Shown here: positions 1 to 5,747 of the stretch, in pieces
Numbering within the stretch: the stretch's first letter is position 1
Layout of the letters: every line of letters starts with the position of its first letter
Origin: JBFLXN01 sp040755715 [NCBI: Candidatus Edwardsbacteria bacterium]
GTDB lineage: Bacteria > Edwardsbacteria > AC1 > JBFLXN01
Length of the DNA stretch: 6,545 bases
Assembly (NCBI GenBank): GCA_040755715.1
Contig: JBFLXN010000155.1
Location: 1 to 6,545, forward strand
Direction of reading: 5' to 3'
Program-made: the position numbers and the translations under genes
Notes under the pieces: model-generated
Database searches by the model: none
Seen by the model: only the letters and a program-made list of their open reading frames with translations
What the model was told of the DNA's origin: nothing

Positions 1-30
1 GGGACAGAAGGGGGTGAGGGTTTTAGTTTT

Positions 31-54
31 CCCCGACATAAATGTCGGGGCTAC
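31..54 (-). repeat. REP-like hairpin with GTAG foot
   Basis: A perfect 9-bp stem (CCCCGACAT at 31-39 with ATGTCGGGG at 42-50, two-base loop) is followed on the plus strand by CTAC (51-54). Read on the minus strand it is GTAG followed at once by the hairpin, which is the architecture of REP elements. No T run follows on either strand, so it is not a typical intrinsic terminator. The TAG of the GTAG foot is the stop codon of the lipoprotein fragment at 51-266. The hairpin is seen directly; membership of the REP class is inferred from the foot-plus-hairpin layout, shared with the elements at 5907-5963 and 6152-6176. Confidence 0.7.
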
Positions 55-266
55 TCATATTTCGACCTTAGGTCTTTTTTTCTTGACACCCTGATTGTCA
101 AATATTTATGCGACAGACCACTAGCAGAAACCCCAGTAGCTCCATTGTCAGGTGAAACTAATGTAACAGCAGATGGCGGAGTGGTAGCGGTAGGTTTCTT
201 ACGGCAGCTACTCAATATGACTCCCACTGTGAAGATAGTTATGACGAGGAGAGATTTCTTTAGCAT
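51..266 (-). pseudogene. Truncated lipoprotein, N-terminal remnant of a probable fibronectin III-type surface protein
   Basis: The 71-residue frame starts with a clear lipoprotein signal: MLKK, a hydrophobic stretch (residues 5-18) and a lipobox LSSC, with Cys21 as the predicted acylated residue. A Thr/Pro-rich linker follows, then SAVTLVSPDNGATGVSAS (about 32-49), which resembles the opening strand of FN3-type domains in exported bacterial proteins. After GVSAS the similarity to that pattern stops: the remaining ~22 residues are Lys/Arg-rich and end at a TAG that belongs to the GTAG foot of the hairpin at 31-54. Intact proteins with this kind of beginning are usually hundreds of residues long, so I read this as a 5' remnant left by repeat insertion or deletion. 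A good promoter lies just upstream, but the leader shows no clear Shine-Dalgarno. It could instead be a short expressed lipoprotein. The FN3 assignment rests on one short motif. Confidence 0.6.
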
Positions 267-286
267 AGGGTTTGTTCAATACTATC

Positions 287-316
287 ATTTTATTACAGAG
301 TATTTATTATTGTCAA
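287..316 (-). promoter_or_regulatory. Sigma70-type promoter of the lipoprotein remnant
   Basis: On the minus strand, TTGACA (311-316, perfect -35) is followed by an 18-bp spacer and TAAAAT (287-292, 5 of 6 to the -10 consensus). The predicted RNA start is near 280, giving a leader of about 14 nt before the ATG at 264-266. A promoter this good in front of a truncated gene suggests the gene was functional recently or is still transcribed. Confidence 0.6.
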
Positions 317-406
317 TAAAAAAGAAAGATAAAAAAGAAAGGACGATAGAGCACTATACTTCAAAAAAATGCAAAGAGAAAATCCAGACAGGGAGTATTT
401 TTTCTC

Positions 407-435
407 TTGCAACTTTATCAAGAATAGAGTATACT
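407..435 (+). promoter_or_regulatory. Putative promoter of the DUF58 gene, with a dyad over the -10
   Basis: TTGCAA (407-412) and TATACT (430-435) are separated by exactly 17 bp. This would start the RNA near 442, only about 10 nt before the ATG at 452. The -10 overlaps a perfect inverted repeat: AGAATAG (421-427) and CTATTCT (434-440), separated by 6 bp. Such a dyad could be an operator, but short A/T-rich palindromes also occur by chance. The -35 is only 4 of 6 to consensus. Confidence 0.4.
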
Positions 436-451
436 ATTCTAGGTGAGGGGT

Positions 452-1345
452 ATGGACTCTTATCGCCGTTTTCTTAAACCAGAAATTGTCGCCCGATTAT
501 CCGGGATAGATATTAAAGCCCGGTTAGTAGTTGAGGGATTTCTCGCCGGATTGCATCGTAGTCCTTATCACGGTTTCTCTGTAGAATTCGCCGAATACCG
601 CCAATATATGCCAGGCGATGAAGTGAGACGAATTGACTGGAAGGTATATGGACGAACAGACCGCTATTATGTAAAAGAGTTTGAAGAAGAGACAAACCTG
701 AAAGCTTATATCTTACTTGATGCCTCTGGTTCAATGGGCTATCACTCAAATGGAATAAGTAAAACTGAGTATGCCTCATATTTAGCCGCCTCTCTGATTT
801 ATCTTCTCATTAAACAACAAGACGCCGCAGGTTTACTTGTTTTTGACGAAAAAATCCGCACGTTTGTTCCACCTCGCTCTATAAAGATTCATCTCAATAC
901 GCTCCTAAGAGAACTTGATCTCATCAAACCGGGGGGGGAAACTAATCTCTCGGTGGTGTTTCACGAACTGGCAGAAAGAATAAAAAGAAGAGGATTGATT
1001 ATTGTTATCTCTGACCTTTTTGATGAGCCACAAAAAATCCTTTTAGGATTGAAGCATTTTCGCCATAAGAAACATGAGGTTATTGTCTTTCATCTCTTAG
1101 ATGAAGCGGAAACAAAATTTCCCTTCACAGAAGAAGTCACCTTCAGGGATATGGAAACAGGTGAAGAACTCACGGTTCAAGGCGCCGAGATTCGTGATGA
1201 ATATCAAAAGAAATTGCAAGAAAGAATGAAATATTATAAATCCGAATGCCGGGAACATTTAATTGATTATTTTCCTCTGACTACTTCTACTCCATTTGAT
1301 AAAGCCCTTCTGGCTTATTTAGGGAAGCGAAGCCGAATAGGATAG
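452..1345 (+). CDS. DUF58 / von Willebrand factor A-like domain protein
   Basis: A 297-residue cytosolic protein of the DUF58 family (MoxR-associated vWA-like proteins). The family signature is clear: EYRQYMPGDEVRRIDWKVYG at about 48-67, then KEFEEE (75-80). A metal-ion-dependent adhesion site follows: DASGSM (90-95), GETN (162-165, the Thr position) and ISDLFD (186-191). All three MIDAS segments are present, so metal binding is likely. No signal peptide or membrane segment is seen. I chose the ATG at 452 rather than the GTG at 443 because AGGTG (441-445) sits 6 nt before it and DUF58 proteins usually begin close to this point. Members are usually encoded beside a MoxR AAA ATPase and act with it in complex assembly or envelope functions; no MoxR is in view, so its role stays open. 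Codons for Pro160-Gly162 contain a run of eight G (931-938) just before the MIDAS Thr164. Confidence 0.92.
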   Translation: MDSYRRFLKPEIVARLSGIDIKARLVVEGFLAGLHRSPYHGFSVEFAEYRQYMPGDEVRRIDWKVYGRTDRYYVKEFEEETNLKAYILLDASGSMGYHSNGISKTEYASYLAASLIYLLIKQQDAAGLLVFDEKIRTFVPPRSIKIHLNTLLRELDLIKPGGETNLSVVFHELAERIKRRGLIIVISDLFDEPQKILLGLKHFRHKKHEVIVFHLLDEAETKFPFTEEVTFRDMETGEELTVQGAEIRDEYQKKLQERMKYYKSECREHLIDYFPLTTSTPFDKALLAYLGKRSRIG

Positions 1346-1381
1346 ACATAAAATATCAAAATGCAAAAATCAAAATGCCCG

Positions 1382-1413
1382 CCTGCCATAGAACAGAATG
1401 TTCAGCGGACAGG
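1382..1413. repeat. Degenerate palindrome inserted in the 7-mer array
   Basis: CCTG (1382-1385) pairs with CAGG (1410-1413), and inside it GAAC (1391-1394) pairs with GTTC (1400-1403). The segment is GC-richer than its surroundings and interrupts the A-rich 7-mer units, which resume at 1428. It looks like a decayed mobile palindrome that landed inside the older array; the order of events is inferred from nesting only. Confidence 0.4.
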
Positions 1414-1450
1414 TAAAATGACATACCAAAATTCAAAAATTAGAAATAAC

Positions 1451-1499
1451 CAATCACTAAATCAAATCTTGTTGGATATTGTAATTTATTTGGTGATTG
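1451..1499. repeat. Inner inverted repeat of the convergent spacer
   Basis: CAATCACTAAATCAAAT (1451-1467) is complementary, with a few mismatches, to ATTTATTTGGTGATTG (1484-1499), leaving a loop of 16 bases. It is the second nested level of the 1351-1651 element. Confidence 0.55.
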
Positions 1500-1505
1500 A
1501 TGCTT

Positions 1506-1590
1506 GCCCCGTTAGAAATCTTTTGGAGGCTTCAGGAAATGTCTGCCGAAGAAGGTGGCAGTGTTATAGTTTGAAAATTTCTAACGGGGC
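1506..1590. repeat. Perfect 14-bp inverted repeat with a 57-base loop
   Basis: GCCCCGTTAGAAAT (1506-1519) is exactly complementary to ATTTCTAACGGGGC (1577-1590). The 57-base interior contains GCTTCAG, GTCTGCCGAAG and GGTGGCAG but shows no coding signal. No T run follows the stem on either strand, so it is not an obvious terminator. It is the GC-richest part of the spacer and probably a separate insertion inside the 7-mer array. Confidence 0.7.
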
Positions 1591-1662
1591 TTGGTTGTTG
1601 GTATTTTTACCATTTTGGTTTGTAATTTTGATTTTTGATATTTGATATTTGATTTTGTAATG

Positions 1663-2865
1663 CTATCTTCTCCTCAACCATTTTAGAGGGTCAACGGGTT
1701 TTCCATTCTGCCTGATTTCAAAATGGAGATAGACTCCTTCGCCCTGTAGGGATGTTTCATAAAACGCCCCTCCTAAACTGCCAATGGGCTGTTCCATTCT
1801 TATTTCGTCTCCCGGGTAAACAAAAATCTCCCCGAGCTGACTGTAGAGTGTATAGAACCCACCGTTGTGATCAAGGAGGACCATTTTTCCATACCCTAAG
1901 AAGCGGTCAGCATAAACGACTTTGGCAGAACCGATAGCACAGACTTTTGTTTGAGGTGGAGCCTCCAGGTCAATTCCGTTATTCATAATAGCAGTGCCAT
2001 ATTTTTGATGCTGTTTCTTGCCAAAGAAAGAAATGACTCTTCCCTCAAGTGGCCAGGGTAGACTTCCCTGATGAATTTCAAAATAGTGGGTTCCCTTTCT
2101 TGGGGGGGGTAAACCCTTCTTAGCCAAAGCCTCTTTGCGTTGTCGCTCTAATTCCTCAATCAATCTCTGAAGTTTCTTGGCCGCCTGTTCCAATTCTTTC
2201 ACCATTTTTTCTTTTTCGGCGCGCTCGCTTCTTATTCTAACTAATAATTTGTCTTTTTCTTTTTTCTCCTGCTGGATATTTTCTTCCTCTCTTTCTTTTT
2301 CTGAGCGGACTTCCGAAAGGGCTTGGAGTTTTCTCTCCAAATCTTGCTTTTGAGTCTGAATTCTTTCTCTCTCACTTTTAATTTCTTCGTATAATAAGCG
2401 GTCAGCAGTAGCAATAAGTTTCAAGTATTTGTATCGCCGGGCAAAATCAGTAAAAGAACGAGCAATCAGAAGAATCTCAAAATCGTGTAATGAGCCGTGT
2501 TTGTAAATTTCTCTAAGTCTTTTTTCCATTATTTTTTCTCTTCTCCCCATCCGCTCGGTGGCTAAGGACAATTCATATTCCAAAAGATTTACCTCTGAGG
2601 TAAGTCTTTCTTCCTTGCCTTTAAGAAGTGAAACCATGCGGTGAGTTAGTTCAAGTTCCTTTTCAATTTCCTCAAGATTCTCCAAGAGACTGACTTCTTT
2701 ACCTTTTAGTTCTCTCACTTCAGCTCGGGTAGCCTTTAATTGGTTTCTAATCTCCGCCAGTTCTTTTTCTTCTTTCTCAATCTGCGTGCTTATTTGTGCC
2801 TGGGCAAAAACAAAACTCACGCTATGAAACAAGACAATGAACACAAATTTTATCAAATTTTGCAT
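1663..2865 (-). CDS. envC: EnvC-like murein hydrolase activator (coiled coil plus degenerate LytM domain)
   Basis: A 400-residue exported protein. It has a signal peptide (residues 1-21, probable cleavage after VFA), a long Glu/Lys/Arg-rich coiled coil (about 24-248), a Pro linker (PPPR, 253-256) and a C-terminal LytM/M23 domain (about 268-400). The fold motifs are recognisable: WPLEG (271-275), NNGIDL (295-300), TLYSQL (339-344) and YLHFEIR (379-385). The active site is not intact. The first His of HxGxD is Asn295 (Asp299 is kept), the middle His is Gln343 and the first His of HxH is Tyr379 (His381 is kept). It should therefore activate an amidase rather than cut peptidoglycan, like EnvC of E. 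coli, and work in the periplasm under FtsEX. It is the last gene of the operon, 64 nt after ftsX, with a weak AAGG before the ATG. A run of eight C in the coding strand lies exactly in the linker. Confidence 0.9.
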   Translation of the reverse strand: MQNLIKFVFIVLFHSVSFVFAQAQISTQIEKEEKELAEIRNQLKATRAEVRELKGKEVSLLENLEEIEKELELTHRMVSLLKGKEERLTSEVNLLEYELSLATERMGRREKIMEKRLREIYKHGSLHDFEILLIARSFTDFARRYKYLKLIATADRLLYEEIKSERERIQTQKQDLERKLQALSEVRSEKEREEENIQQEKKEKDKLLVRIRSERAEKEKMVKELEQAAKKLQRLIEELERQRKEALAKKGLPPPRKGTHYFEIHQGSLPWPLEGRVISFFGKKQHQKYGTAIMNNGIDLEAPPQTKVCAIGSAKVVYADRFLGYGKMVLLDHNGGFYTLYSQLGEIFVYPGDEIRMEQPIGSLGGAFYETSLQGEGVYLHFEIRQNGKPVDPLKWLRRR

Positions 2866-2929
2866 AATACCTTGCAGTATTGAAATTTCAACAAATTTCT
2901 ATGTATTTTTATTTCGTGGTCTTGTCTTC

Positions 2930-3796
2930 CTATAATCTTAGGAATCTCTTTAGAGAAATGTAGCTACCTAAAATTCCCACTAAAACTCCAAATCCTACTA
3001 AAAAGAGAATTTCCCGTTGACCTAAAAAGACCACCCCCCCCCATTTTTCCGAAAGAAAGTGATAACCCAGATAAAGAGAGCCTAAAGACATTCCGGCACC
3101 AATCACTCCTTGAATTATTCCCTCCAGCAAAAATGGACGGCGAATGAAATTATCAGTAGCCCCAACTAACTTCATAATCTCAATTGCTTCCCGGCGAGCA
3201 AAAATCGTCAGACGAATGGTATTGGAAACCACAAACAAAGAGGCAAAAACAAAAATAATTAAAAGTAGTCCATCTACAGAGAGAAGCACCACAATTACCT
3301 GATATAATTTTTCCACCCAGTCTTTACCATATTCTACTTCTTCCACTCCAGATAAAGAGGCAATCTGGGAAGACAGATAAGCCAAGTACTTAGGGTCTTT
3401 ACAGTCTCTCAAAACTTTAACTTGAAATGAGGGGGGCAAAGGATTGGTTTCTAAGGCATCAAGCAAATCACCTTTTTCGGAGAGTTCTTGCCGAAAGCGT
3501 TTTAACGCCTCTTCTTTAGAAATATAATGCACTTCTTTGACGCCACCCATTTCCCGGATTTTTCCCTTCAATGTTTGCACGCTGTTAGAAGAAAGTTCGT
3601 CTTTGAGAAAAACAGTGATTTCCACTTTTTCTTGGGCTTGTTTAATCAGGCGGTGCAGGTTTACAGTGGCTATTAGAAAAATTCCTAAAATAAATAGAGA
3701 AATAGTGATGATAAAGATTGAAACCAAAGTCATAAGTCTTGCGCGTTTGAAACTTAAAAGCGCTTCCTTGAAACTATAAGAAATATTTAAGGCCAT
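2930..3796 (-). CDS. ftsX: Cell division protein FtsX, membrane subunit of FtsEX
   Basis: A 288-residue inner-membrane protein with the FtsX plan: a cytoplasmic N-terminus, TM1 (about 22-45), a periplasmic domain (about 46-165) that in this family contacts EnvC-type partners, TM2 (about 166-192), a cytoplasmic loop with the conserved RREAIEIMKLVGAT (201-214) that couples to the ATPase, TM3 (about 222-246) and TM4 (about 262-282). The length is normal for the family. The ATG is supported by AGGAGA five bases upstream (3802-3807). It lies between ftsE and envC; the 151-base gap to ftsE is unusually wide for a pair that normally overlaps or abuts, and is filled by an inverted 9-base-period array. 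Codons for Trp252-Val255, between TM3 and TM4, contain nine G in a row, and codons for Pro121-Pro122 contain six C on the coding strand. A one-base slip at the G9 run would remove TM4. Confidence 0.95.
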   Translation of the reverse strand: MALNISYSFKEALLSFKRARLMTLVSIFIITISLFILGIFLIATVNLHRLIKQAQEKVEITVFLKDELSSNSVQTLKGKIREMGGVKEVHYISKEEALKRFRQELSEKGDLLDALETNPLPPSFQVKVLRDCKDPKYLAYLSSQIASLSGVEEVEYGKDWVEKLYQVIVVLLSVDGLLLIIFVFASLFVVSNTIRLTIFARREAIEIMKLVGATDNFIRRPFLLEGIIQGVIGAGMSLGSLYLGYHFLSEKWGGVVFLGQREILFLVGFGVLVGILGSYISLKRFLRL

Positions 3797-3823
3797 CTCT
3801 TTCTCCTAAAAGTGGCGAGTAGC

Positions 3824-3949
3824 AAGTAGAGAGTATCCGGTTAATTGGGTTTGTTAGGTTTATTGAGCTCATTGGGTTTTAGTAACCCGATAAACTCAAC
3901 AAACTGTGTAAAACCAGTAAACTTATCCATTTCTCACTACTCTCTACTT
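3824..3949. repeat. Inverted 9-base-period array between ftsE and ftsX
   Basis: The core is nine consecutive 9-mers. Four read as ATTGGGTTT-type units (ATTGGGTTT, GTTAGGTTT, ATTGAGCTC, ATTGGGTTT; 3844-3879). Five follow in the opposite orientation (TAGTAACCC, GATAAACTC, AACAAACTG, TGTAAAACC, AGTAAACTT; 3880-3924). The core is enclosed by perfect 12-bp inverted arms, AAGTAGAGAGTA (3824-3835) and TACTCTCTACTT (3938-3949). The ftsE stop codon (3948-3950) lies in the outer arm. In RNA it could form a long imperfect hairpin between the two cistrons. Confidence 0.8.
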
Positions 3950-4625
3950 ACTTCTTCTCTCTCAGGCTGGTATCGCTTTTTATTTCGCCTTTTTCGATCT
4001 GCAGCCGGCGATAGGGGAGACGTTTGACCAATTCTAAGTCATGAGTAGCCATCAAGATAGCTGTGCCCTTGGTATTAATTTCACGCAGAAGTTGTAAGAT
4101 TTCCGCAGCACCTTCGGGGTCAATGTTACCGGTGGGCTCGTCAGCCAGAAGGACAAAGGGCTCGTGAACTAAAGCTCTAGCGATAGAAATTTTTTGCTGT
4201 TCCCCACCAGAAAGTTGATAGGGATAGGCATCTCGTCGGTGGCTTAGGCGGACATCGGTTAAGGCTTTTAAAACCTTTTTTTGAGTCTCTGAACGACGAG
4301 TGCCTGTGACTTGTAAGGCAAAGGCAATATTGTCATAAGCATTTCGGTCAGGCAGGAGTTTAAAATCCTGAAAGACCACGCCAATTTTTCGCCGCAAGAG
4401 AGGAATTTCTCTTCTTCTTATTTTTGAAGCACGAAATCCTGCTACGATTACTTCACCACGGGTAGGGAACTCATCCATATAAATGAGTTTCATCAGAGTT
4501 GTTTTGCCTGAACCTGACGGTCCGACCAAAAAGACGAATTCACCTTTATTAATCTTGAGATTGATATTTTTTAGGGTAAACCAATCTTTTTCATATAATT
4601 TGTCAACATGGCGAAGCTCAATCAT
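3948..4625 (-). CDS. ftsE: Cell division ATP-binding protein FtsE
   Basis: A 225-residue ABC ATPase, cytosolic and bound to FtsX. The nucleotide-binding set is complete: Walker A GPSGSGKTT (35-43), Q-loop Gln86 in VVFQDFKLLPDRNAYDNIAF, signature LSGGEQQ (138-144), Walker B VLLADEPTG (158-166) with catalytic Glu163, and H-loop His195 in MATHD. The FKLLPDRN and YDNIAF segments and the short length separate FtsE from LolD-type transporter ATPases, and the ftsX gene downstream settles the assignment. ATP hydrolysis is expected to drive FtsX and, through it, EnvC at the septum. AGAGGA precedes the ATG by a few bases; an overlapping ATG four bases upstream is out of frame. The last codons and the stop fall in the flank of the 9-base-period repeat, so the Ser/Leu/Arg/Glu/Lys/Lys tail may be repeat-derived. 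Confidence 0.96.
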   Translation of the reverse strand: MIELRHVDKLYEKDWFTLKNINLKINKGEFVFLVGPSGSGKTTLMKLIYMDEFPTRGEVIVAGFRASKIRRREIPLLRRKIGVVFQDFKLLPDRNAYDNIAFALQVTGTRRSETQKKVLKALTDVRLSHRRDAYPYQLSGGEQQKISIARALVHEPFVLLADEPTGNIDPEGAAEILQLLREINTKGTAILMATHDLELVKRLPYRRLQIEKGEIKSDTSLREKK

Positions 4626-4650
4626 TCATTCCTCTACTTATTTAACGAAT

Positions 4651-4800
4651 AGATACCAATAGAAACTGATAGAAATTTATTGAAATTCATTGAAATTTAT
4701 GGAAACTCATTGGAATTCATCTTTTCACTTAATTTCTATCAGTTTCAATCTATTTCTATGAATTTCTTCTTATATTTCTACGAATTTCTATTAATTTCTG
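4651..4800. repeat. Inverted 10-base-period array between pdxA and ftsE
   Basis: Fifteen consecutive 10-base blocks. Seven are of the AGAAATTCAT type (AGATACCAAT, AGAAACTGAT, AGAAATTTAT, TGAAATTCAT, TGAAATTTAT, GGAAACTCAT, TGGAATTCAT; 4651-4720). Then comes a spacer block CTTTTCACTT (4721-4730) and seven blocks in the opposite orientation (4731-4800). Each block carries a GAAA or TTTC core in the same phase. The pdxA stop codon (4791-4793) and its last two sense codons lie in the final block. A-tracts repeated every 10 bases match the helical pitch and should bend the DNA; the RNA could form a long imperfect hairpin between the cistrons. Confidence 0.85.
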
Positions 4801-5741
4801 ACTCTTAGATTTTCTCCATTTATGGTTTCATTCCGTGTGCATATCTTCACCGCTAATTTGATAGCGCTCATCATACCTTGTGGATTGGCTATTCCTTTAC
4901 CAGCGATGTCTATTGCTGTGCCGTGAGCGGGTGAAGTGCGAATGAAGGGCAATCCTAAGGTTATATTTACCGCTTTTTGAAAATCTAAAAGTTTCACCGG
5001 AATCAATCCTTGGTCATGATACATCGCAATAACAGCATCATATTTTCCCTTTAAAGCTTGATAAAATAAACTGTCAGCTGGCAGAGGTCCAACTACTCTG
5101 AATCCCTGTCTCTGTGCCTCTTTGACCGCTGGGACTATTTTTTCTCTTTCTTCACTGCCCAAAAGTCCATTTTCTCCGGCGTGAGGATTAAAGGGGCAAA
5201 TGGCCAAATGAGGGTTTTCGATGCCAAAATATTTTTTTAGTGCAATATCAGTAAGTTTAATCTTGGTAAGAATATTTTTTTTTGTAATTCTTTGAGAAAT
5301 ATTTTTTAAAGGAAGATGAGTAGTGAGTAAAGTTACTTTAAGTTTTGGACTGACAAACATCATGGCAAATTCTTGAGTGTTGGTGAGGGCGGCTAAAAAT
5401 TCAGTATGTCCGGGGTACTTATATCCGGCTTTATTCAACGCAGATTTACTGATTGGAGCGGTAACTATTGCTTTGATTTCTCCTTGAAGGGCTAACTTTA
5501 CCGCAGTCTTGATTGACTCAGCAGATATTTTTTCAGTCTCTTTAGTGATATTAAAAATTTCTATTTCTGAAAGTGGATAGGGATAAAGTATAGCTGCCTT
5601 AGCAAAAACATTAGCGGAGCCAATAAGGAGTGGGTGGCAGATTCTTTGTATTTTTGGATTGTTTACGGCTTGCACAACCACTTCTGGTCCGATACCAGCC
5701 GGGTCACCCATAGTAATCCCAATCCTTGGTTTGTTAGACAC
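4791..5741 (-). CDS. pdxA: 4-hydroxythreonine-4-phosphate dehydrogenase
   Basis: A 316-residue cytosolic enzyme of the DXP-dependent vitamin B6 pathway. It oxidises 4-phosphohydroxy-L-threonine with NAD; the product is condensed by PdxJ to pyridoxine 5'-phosphate. Family motifs are all present: ITMGDPAGIGPE (9-20), APISKSALNKAG (95-106), GHTEFLA (111-117), NPHAGENG (185-192), MYHDQGLIPVK (240-250) and TSPAHGTAIDIAGKG (269-283). The three metal-binding His are at His142, His187 and His242. Length is normal for the family (about 310-335). The start is a GTG at 5739-5741; the next in-frame ATG (Met11) would cut into the GDPAGIGPE motif. No Shine-Dalgarno precedes the GTG, and the -10 box ends only six bases upstream, so translation is probably leaderless. 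It heads the operon with ftsE, ftsX and envC; pdxJ is not in the window. Confidence 0.97.
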   Translation of the reverse strand: MSNKPRIGITMGDPAGIGPEVVVQAVNNPKIQRICHPLLIGSANVFAKAAILYPYPLSEIEIFNITKETEKISAESIKTAVKLALQGEIKAIVTAPISKSALNKAGYKYPGHTEFLAALTNTQEFAMMFVSPKLKVTLLTTHLPLKNISQRITKKNILTKIKLTDIALKKYFGIENPHLAICPFNPHAGENGLLGSEEREKIVPAVKEAQRQGFRVVGPLPADSLFYQALKGKYDAVIAMYHDQGLIPVKLLDFQKAVNITLGLPFIRTSPAHGTAIDIAGKGIANPQGMMSAIKLAVKICTRNETINGENLRVRN

Positions 5742-5747
5742 AAGTTA

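Larger units (their letters stand above)
1351..1651. repeat. Inverted 7-base-period array filling the DUF58/envC convergent spacer
   Basis: This 317-base spacer has no credible gene. The left outer arm is four consecutive 7-mers (AAATATC, AAAATGC, AAAAATC, AAAATGC; 1351-1378). The right outer arm is four 7-mers of the opposite strand (AATTTTG, ATTTTTG, ATATTTG, ATATTTG; 1624-1651). Positions 1351-1376 and 1625-1650 are complementary at 23 of 26 positions. More 7-mers (AAAATTC, AAAAATT) occur at 1428-1441, after an interrupting palindrome. Between the arms lie three smaller inverted repeats listed separately. The element ends 11 bases from the envC stop and begins 5 bases after the DUF58 stop, so it could also end transcription of both genes, though no GC stem followed by a T run is present. 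Confidence 0.75.

Noticed and set aside
63-80. GACC-TTA-GGTC followed by seven T, a possible plus-strand terminator
   Set aside because: The stem is only four base pairs and no gene leading into it is visible on the plus strand.
443-451. GTG at 443 as the start of the DUF58 gene
   Set aside because: It overlaps the AGGTG ribosome binding site that serves the ATG at 452, and would add only three residues.
145-477. A 110-codon plus-strand frame
   Set aside because: It is antisense to the lipoprotein remnant, covers the opposing promoters and overlaps the start of the DUF58 gene in another frame; no family features.
1361-1645. A 94-codon plus-strand frame in the DUF58/envC spacer
   Set aside because: It lies entirely in nested inverted repeats, has no ribosome binding site, and its peptide follows the repeat sequence rather than any protein family.
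1663-2865. Catalytically active M23 endopeptidase
   Set aside because: Three expected His positions are Asn295, Gln343 and Tyr379, so the zinc site is incomplete.
3845-4027. A 60-codon plus-strand frame
   Set aside because: It reads through the 9-base-period repeat into the antisense of ftsE and encodes only repeat-derived sequence.
3948-4625. LolD or other transporter ATPase instead of FtsE
   Set aside because: FtsE-type motifs and the directly following ftsX and envC fit only FtsE.
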